From NCBI RefSeq assembly GCF_029319185.1, contig NZ_CP119754.1, positions 2,728,001-2,792,000 on the forward strand: DNA of 64,000 nucleotides. The letters run 5' to 3'. How positions within the stretch are numbered: position 1 is the stretch's first letter; each line of letters opens with the position of its first letter. Below the pieces are notes generated by a model. The model did not search any database and was not told the origin of the DNA. It saw only the letters and a program-made list of their open reading frames with translations. Below are positions 59,224-64,000 of this stretch, piece after piece. The stretch is from Superficieibacter sp. HKU1 (GTDB taxonomy: Bacteria > Pseudomonadota > Gammaproteobacteria > Enterobacterales > Enterobacteriaceae). The position numbers and the translations under genes are program-made.

Positions 59224-60869
59224 ACGCGGTTACGCCCGTTTTGTTTGGCCAGGTACAGGCGACGATCGGCAATGGATTGCAGATATTCAAACTCATAGCG
59301 ACCATGCTCTTCCGTACTGCTCACGCCCAGCGAGGCGCTGATCCGCAGCGTGGTATTTTTGCGCACCAGAAACTCCTTTGCGCTAATGTGATTGCGGATC
59401 CGTTCAGCAACGCGCATTGCCATCGCCATGGTGGTATTGGGCAGGACAATACAAAATTCCTCGCCGCCCACGCGGCCCGCCACATCGTTCTCACGCAGGG
59501 CATTGGTGATGAGGCTCCCTACATGCGAAAGCACGCGGTCTCCGGCCTGATGCCCATGCTGATCATTAATCCGTTTGAAATGGTCGAGGTCGAACTGAAT
59601 AACGCACAGCGGCTGCTGCGCCCGCTTGCAGGCCTGCACGGCCTCTTCCGCCCGGTCAAATAGTGCTCCGCGATTGGGTAGCCGCGTGAGGGTGTCATAC
59701 CACGCGCGCCACTCAAGCGATTCCTGCATCGCGATCATATTGCGTACCATCCGGCGGATCACTATCCATGACAAGATCAGAATTAAGGTAAACGCCAGCC
59801 ATAGCAGGCTCAGCGCAATAATAATATTGCCAAATGCGCCGCCAAGCCCTTCGCGCAGCGTATGGACATGCAAGACGATACCGTCGAAATTTTTGAGTTT
59901 TTGCCAGCTGATATAACCGCTGGTGGTCAGAATGCCCCCGCGCGTATCGCGGCCAATAGCGTCAAGAATACGCTGGCGATCCGTTGCGCTAAGGGTTGGC
60001 TCGTCAGAGGCGTCGGTTATGCTTGATGCCAGCCAGACAAGCTGACTATCGTAAAGTTGCCATCGCCCTTCATGCTGATCGCCGATGGCTTCCACCAGCA
60101 GGCGCTGCAATGCGCTAACGTCGACATCCATCGCCAGCACGCCGTACCAGCGATCGGCCAGCTCAAGAGGGATGCTGGCCGTAATGAGCTGCACGTCGTG
60201 CGCTTTACCCTGTTCCGTATACCAGCGGATCCCACGCCCACGATTATCACGTGTCGACTGAGTATAAAACCACGGTTTCGCAATTAACCATGCGTAATAT
60301 GACCTGATATCCGCGATGGGCTGCGGATCGCTGGTGACGAAGAAGCCAGCCCGGGAGACATACTGCGTCCGGAATTCAATGCTGTTGCTGCTGGAGGAAA
60401 GATGCAGGAGATAGCCCAGTTCAAGGGCTGCCGTCAGCTCATTATGCAAAAGCGCATCATCCCGGTTCAGGTCCGGATCGTTTGCAACAAAGGCATCCGA
60501 CACGCCATTTACGGTCAGTAAATGCCGGCTTCCGGAATGAACCGACCACGCATCCAGCCGGCGCTTGATATCAAACTCATGGCGGGCAATCGCCATGCTT
60601 TTTAATTGCAGAGGGGTTTTCAGGGCGGCCTGCATACCATTGCGCAGAAAAAACAGCCGGTCCATATTGAACTGAAGCTGCATATCCATGCCGTGTGAGA
60701 CGCTCTCAAGACGATTGCGCTGGCTGCTAATATAGTTATCTTCCAGCACCGCGACTTCCCGCCAGGTCAAAAAAGACGAGCAGATCAGAACCACGATAAA
60801 ACAAAGGCTGACCACCTGACCGGGCGTAAAGCGCAGGCCGAATTTTTTCAGCCACTGAGTTTTTTCCAC
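59208..60869 (-). CDS. dgcQ: Diguanylate cyclase DgcQ (YedQ)
   Basis: A 553-residue inner-membrane enzyme that makes c-di-GMP from two GTP. An N-terminal membrane helix ([21 protein letters not shown]), a periplasmic CHASE7-type sensor, a second helix at about 355-380 ([23 protein letters not shown]) and a C-terminal GGDEF domain. The active site is GGEEF (468-472) and the inhibitory I-site REND (459-462) is intact, so it should be active and product-inhibited. The start is GTG at 60869 without a strong ribosome-binding site. In E. coli and Salmonella it can promote cellulose synthesis. Confidence 0.94.
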   Translation of the reverse strand: MEKTQWLKKFGLRFTPGQVVSLCFIVVLICSSFLTWREVAVLEDNYISSQRNRLESVSHGMDMQLQFNMDRLFFLRNGMQAALKTPLQLKSMAIARHEFDIKRRLDAWSVHSGSRHLLTVNGVSDAFVANDPDLNRDDALLHNELTAALELGYLLHLSSSSNSIEFRTQYVSRAGFFVTSDPQPIADIRSYYAWLIAKPWFYTQSTRDNRGRGIRWYTEQGKAHDVQLITASIPLELADRWYGVLAMDVDVSALQRLLVEAIGDQHEGRWQLYDSQLVWLASSITDASDEPTLSATDRQRILDAIGRDTRGGILTTSGYISWQKLKNFDGIVLHVHTLREGLGGAFGNIIIALSLLWLAFTLILILSWIVIRRMVRNMIAMQESLEWRAWYDTLTRLPNRGALFDRAEEAVQACKRAQQPLCVIQFDLDHFKRINDQHGHQAGDRVLSHVGSLITNALRENDVAGRVGGEEFCIVLPNTTMAMAMRVAERIRNHISAKEFLVRKNTTLRISASLGVSSTEEHGRYEFEYLQSIADRRLYLAKQNGRNRVYSSG

Positions 60870-60941
60870 TACTGTCTCGCGCTAAATGCAAACTCCAGGC
60901 GTCGCCTTATATGACCAGGATCTTGCTGGGGTGAATAATAT

Positions 60942-60964
60942 GCCCGGCTCGCGGCAGGCCGGGC
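60942..60964. repeat. GC-rich hairpin between yodC and dgcQ
   Basis: GCCCGGC, nine-base loop, GCCGGGC: a perfect 7-bp stem in the 117-base gap. It could be a REP-derived half or a weak terminator of yodC, with no T run. Confidence 0.5.
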
Positions 60965-60986
60965 TTGAGGGAACGCAGCGACGCGC

Positions 60987-61172
60987 TTACGGATCCGGGT
61001 GGCGGTGAAAATAACCGTCCCCCGGTAATAACTCTTCTTCCCGAAACGCCTCCCGCTTTACGCCCAAGCCGTCATACCAGCGGCACTCCACCATGCCACT
61101 GGCATAGCCCGTGACCACCATGTGCCGCCCGCCGTTTTTAGTCATCACTTCATCGCTGACCATAAAGACCAT
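60987..61172 (-). CDS. yodC: YodC, small DUF2158 protein
   Basis: A 61-residue protein, MVFMVSDEVMTKNGGRHMVV to RHPDP, conserved with E. coli YodC (60) up to residue 50 (SGMVECRWYDGLGVKREAFREEEL). SH3-like small fold. GGAGGCAAAAA precedes the ATG. Function unknown; the C-terminal ten residues differ. Confidence 0.92.
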   Translation of the reverse strand: MVFMVSDEVMTKNGGRHMVVTGYASGMVECRWYDGLGVKREAFREEELLPGDGYFHRHPDP

Positions 61173-61250
61173 TTTTTGCCTCCGGTATCAGAGTGAAACG
61201 ATTTCACCTTAGACGAAATTTTGACGTTTTGCGTACCCTGTGATGGATAT

Positions 61251-62162
61251 TTAATGAGCAGGCTGGCGCACGCGTGACACCATTTTCACCACCGCAACGA
61301 CGATCAGGCCGAGAATAAATCCGAGGACCAGGTTAACCAGCGACGGAATTAACCACTGGATCGCCGCGCTCTGCTGCTCGCTAAAATGCTCTATGGCATG
61401 ATGCAGCGGCGCGATACCGTGCACGACAATGCCGCCACCCACGAGGAACATCGCCAGCGTGCCGACCACCGAAAGGATTTTCATCAACCACGGCGCGATA
61501 AATAACAGCGTTTTGCCGAGAGCCTGCGCCAGGGCATTGGTTTTTTCCACCAGCCAGAAGCCCATATCGTCCAGCTTAACAATAACGGCAACAATGCCAT
61601 ATACGCCAATTGTCACAAGGATGGCAATGCCGGACAAAATCAGTACCTGAGTCAGCAACGGCGCTTCGGCGACGATGCCAAGGGTAATGGCCACGATCTC
61701 GGCTGACAAAATGAAATCGGTGCGGATTGCGCCTTTGACTTTATCGCGCTCGAACGTTTTCGGATCCTGTTTGGCGATAGAGGCTAATCGCTCCTGGCGC
61801 GCTTCGGGGCTTTCCTTATGTTTGCGCGCGTGCAGGGTATGGAGGATTTTCTCTGCGCCCTCAAAACACAGAAATGCGCCACCGATCATCAGCAGCGGCG
61901 TAATTGCCCACGGCAGAAACGCGCTGATCAGCAGCGCCAGCGGCACCAGAATCACCTTATTTAGCAGCGAGCCTTTAGCCACTCCCCAGACGACGGGTAA
62001 TTCCCGATTGGCACGGACGCCGGAGACCTGCTGAGCGTTAAGCGATAAATCATCCCCCAGTACGCCAGCGGTCTTCTTTGCCGCCAGTTTTCCCATCAAT
62101 GAGATATCATCCAGCAGGGTGGCAATATCATCTAAAAGCGTTAACAAACTCGATCCGGCCAA
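61251..62162 (-). CDS. yedI: YedI, DUF808 inner-membrane protein
   Basis: A 303-residue polytopic membrane protein of the DUF808/YedI family. [44 protein letters not shown] and [20 protein letters not shown] are the conserved N-terminal region; about six helices follow. E. coli YedI is 305 residues. Divergent from yedA. Function unknown. Confidence 0.93.
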   Translation of the reverse strand: MAGSSLLTLLDDIATLLDDISLMGKLAAKKTAGVLGDDLSLNAQQVSGVRANRELPVVWGVAKGSLLNKVILVPLALLISAFLPWAITPLLMIGGAFLCFEGAEKILHTLHARKHKESPEARQERLASIAKQDPKTFERDKVKGAIRTDFILSAEIVAITLGIVAEAPLLTQVLILSGIAILVTIGVYGIVAVIVKLDDMGFWLVEKTNALAQALGKTLLFIAPWLMKILSVVGTLAMFLVGGGIVVHGIAPLHHAIEHFSEQQSAAIQWLIPSLVNLVLGFILGLIVVAVVKMVSRVRQPAH

Positions 62163-62338
62163 AATGTCTTTCCTTTGTTTAAAACGTCTCAGGTCAATAG
62201 TATGGAATAAAAGTGCCCGCTCGGGTATAGCAGAATAATGTCAACATTTAATTAACATCCAAATTAAGATTAACCGCTCGCCAGGCGGATAGTTTTGACG
62301 TTTACTATATGCGTCCTTTCTTTATGCTGTGAGGCAGT

Positions 62339-63250
62339 ATGCGTTTCAGGCAACTTTTACCGCTGATGAGTGCGCTTTTCGCACTGTATATTATTTGGGG
62401 TTCCACTTATTTCGCGATAGGTATCGGCGTCAAGAGCTGGCCGCCGCTGCTGATGGCTGGCGTACGCTTTTCCACCGCAGGCGTGCTGCTAATGGCGTAC
62501 CTGTTAATCATCGGCCACAAACTTCCTGCCCTGCGCCCGATACTCAATGCGGCGCTGATTGGCGTGCTTCTGCTCGCCGTAGGCAACGGTTTTGTCACCA
62601 TCGCTGAACATCAGCACGTGCCGTCCGGGATTGCGGCGGTGATGGTCGCCACCGTACCGCTATTCACCCTGTGCTTTAGCCGCTTTTTCGGCATCGCCAC
62701 CCGCAAGCTGGAATGGCTCGGCATTGCCATTGGCCTCGCGGGAATTATCCTGCTTAACAGCGGCGGCAACCTGAACGGAAATCCGTGGGGCGCAGTATTG
62801 ATCCTGATAGGCTCGGTAAGCTGGGCATTTGGTTCGGTTTACGGTTCACGCATTGAACTGCCTGTCGGCATGATGGCCGGGGCGATTGAAATGCTGGCGG
62901 CGGGCATGGTGCTGCTGGCGGCATCGTTTTTAACGGGTGAGAAATTAACCGCGATGCCTGGACTGTCGGGGTTCCTCGCCGTCGGCTATCTGGCGATTTT
63001 CGGCTCGGTGATCGCCATCAACGCCTATATGTACCTTATCCGCAACGTCACGCCTGCGATTGCCACCAGCTACGCCTATGTTAACCCGGTGGTCGCCGTT
63101 TTACTGGGTACCGGCTTTGGCGGCGAACATCTCTCGTCAGTGGAATGGCTGGCGCTGGGAGTGATTATTTTTGCGGTGGTGCTGGTTACGCTGGGGAAAT
63201 ATCTCTTTCCGGGGCGTCCTGTGGTAACGCCGTGTGAGATCAAGAAATAA
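62339..63250 (+). CDS. yedA: YedA, EamA-family transporter
   Basis: A 303-residue inner-membrane protein with ten helices in two EamA repeats (drug/metabolite transporter superfamily): FALYIIWGSTYFAIGI opens repeat 1, ILIGSVSWAFGSVYGSR opens repeat 2, ending AYVNPVVAVLLGT. E. coli YedA is 306 residues. Possibly an exporter; substrate unknown. Its 3' end overlaps vsr by 11 bases tail to tail. Confidence 0.93.
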   Translation: MRFRQLLPLMSALFALYIIWGSTYFAIGIGVKSWPPLLMAGVRFSTAGVLLMAYLLIIGHKLPALRPILNAALIGVLLLAVGNGFVTIAEHQHVPSGIAAVMVATVPLFTLCFSRFFGIATRKLEWLGIAIGLAGIILLNSGGNLNGNPWGAVLILIGSVSWAFGSVYGSRIELPVGMMAGAIEMLAAGMVLLAASFLTGEKLTAMPGLSGFLAVGYLAIFGSVIAINAYMYLIRNVTPAIATSYAYVNPVVAVLLGTGFGGEHLSSVEWLALGVIIFAVVLVTLGKYLFPGRPVVTPCEIKK

Positions 63251-63716
63251 CCGGCAGTGGATGAATGCCCTGAGTGTCGATCTGCGCGCTGTCACCGCCG
63301 CCGCAGATCCACTCCTCAAGCCGCTCAGTCAGGGCGCTGTCGCTGAGCTTTTCTCGTCCGCGTAGCGCACATTCCCAGACGATCAATACTCTCCAGCCCT
63401 GCTCCATCAGCCGCTGAACATCGCGGCGGTCACGCTCAACGTTTTTACCGATTTTTTCCAGCCAGAACTCCGTGCGGGTCGCGGGAACCTTAAACAGATA
63501 GCAGTCATGATGATGCCAGAAACAGCCGTGGGTAAAGATCACACAGCGGTACTCGGCAATCACAAAATCAGGACGCCCCGGCAGCGCGGCATCCTGTACG
63601 GTAAAGGTAAAACCGGACGTTTCCAGCAACAGCGCCAGCCGCTTTTCAATGGCCGTATCGCGGGTGCCTATTGCCCGCATATTCTTACTGCGCGTGGCCT
63701 TATTATGAACGTCCAC
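63240..63716 (-). CDS. vsr: Very short patch repair endonuclease Vsr
   Basis: A 158-residue endonuclease that nicks beside T:G mismatches made when 5-methylcytosine in CCWGG deaminates. The catalytic region [28 protein letters not shown] has the Asp51-type metal ligand and the zinc Cys/His set; [20 protein letters not shown] is conserved. The start is GTG at 63716 and overlaps the dcm 3' end by 14 bases in another frame, as in E. coli. Confidence 0.96.
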   Translation of the reverse strand: MDVHNKATRSKNMRAIGTRDTAIEKRLALLLETSGFTFTVQDAALPGRPDFVIAEYRCVIFTHGCFWHHHDCYLFKVPATRTEFWLEKIGKNVERDRRDVQRLMEQGWRVLIVWECALRGREKLSDSALTERLEEWICGGGDSAQIDTQGIHPLPVIS

Positions 63717-64000
63717 CTAATCCGATCTCTTTTTTACGTAGCGCCACTGCCTGCAGGATGCGCGGCTTAAGTAATTTTGCCACCGCTGCAAATGCCGGAA
63801 CCACCACCGAATTACCAAACTGGCGATAGGCCTGGGTATCGGATACCGGAATACGGAACTGAAAGCCCTGCGGCGCTTCAAATCCCATTAAGCGGGCGCA
63901 CTCACGCGGCGTTAAACGACGCGGGCGATGCTGCTGATTCAGCGCATCATCGAAATTCGCCTCGCCTAGGGACATATCCCAGCCGCGATCGATAAGAATT
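63703..64000 (-). CDS. dcm: DNA cytosine methyltransferase Dcm (partial, C-terminal part)
   Basis: The last 98 residues of the enzyme that methylates the inner C of CCWGG; the start lies beyond the right edge. Conserved motif IX-X region: [19 protein letters not shown] and [25 protein letters not shown], close to E. coli Dcm. It overlaps vsr, the repair gene for its own mutagenic product, and both are read together. Confidence 0.95.
   Translation of the reverse strand, partial: ILIDRGWDMSLGEANFDDALNQQHRPRRLTPRECARLMGFEAPQGFQFRIPVSDTQAYRQFGNSVVVPAFAAVAKLLKPRILQAVALRKKEIGLGGRS

Overview
The window is a chromosomal segment of a member of the Enterobacteriaceae. The order araHGF - ftnB - yecJ - azuC - yecR - ftnA - yecH - tyrP - yecA - leuZ/cysT/glyW - pgsA - uvrC - uvrY - yecF - sdiA - tcyN/tcyL - dcyD - tcyJ - fliZA - fliC - fliDST - amyA - yedDEF - fliE - fliF..R - rcsA - dsrB - yodD - dsrA - yedP - dgcQ - yodC - yedI - yedA - vsr - dcm is the Escherichia backbone. 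Protein sequences are close to, but not the same as, E. coli, and several genes are not in E. coli K-12 at these places. A Citrobacter-like genome is the best guess; this is inferred from recalled gene order and protein sequences, not from a search. I see no prophage, IS element or CRISPR array.

Region 1 (1-16 kb): the L-arabinose ABC importer araFGH (araH cut by the left edge), a DJ-1/PfpI protein, the two ferritins ftnB and ftnA, and an inserted set of accessory genes: a DcuA/DcuB-type dicarboxylate carrier, a 14-helix MFS exporter, an RpiB/LacAB-family isomerase and a large HD-GYP c-di-GMP phosphodiesterase with a periplasmic sensor. The small protein gene azuC (27 codons) lies between yecJ and the MFS gene. 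tyrP has a well-preserved TyrR-controlled promoter. A NUDIX gene follows yecA.

Region 2 (16-26 kb): a five-gene operon of the yfaA-yfaT-yfaS-yfaQ-yfaP type, built round a 1545-residue alpha-2-macroglobulin-like protein, sits between yecA/NUDIX and the leuZ-cysT-glyW tRNA cluster. In E. coli K-12 this operon is elsewhere. Its members carry motifs suggestive of peptidoglycan or peptide-bond chemistry, and this is the most interesting system in the window.

Region 3 (26-35 kb): pgsA, uvrC and uvrY (BarA/UvrY response regulator), yecF, the acyl-homoserine-lactone receptor gene sdiA, and the cystine importer/D-cysteine desulfhydrase genes tcyN-tcyL-dcyD-tcyJ leading into fliZ-fliA.

Region 4 (35-57 kb): flagellar genes. 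fliC and fliDST are divergent, each with a sigma-28 promoter. fliE and fliFGHIJK are divergent around an FlhDC-type box, and fliLMNOPQR follows. amyA, yedD, yedE, yedF and a TetR-MFS pair lie between fliT and fliE.

Region 5 (57-64 kb): rcsA with an RcsAB box, dsrB, yodD, the sRNA DsrA, yedP, the diguanylate cyclase dgcQ, yodC, yedI, yedA, and vsr-dcm (dcm cut by the right edge).

Together the window carries sigma-28 and its targets, the FlhDC-controlled basal-body genes, and enzymes that make (DgcQ) and probably degrade (HD-GYP protein) c-di-GMP, beside the capsule activator RcsA and the regulatory RNA DsrA. This is a dense motility/envelope control region.
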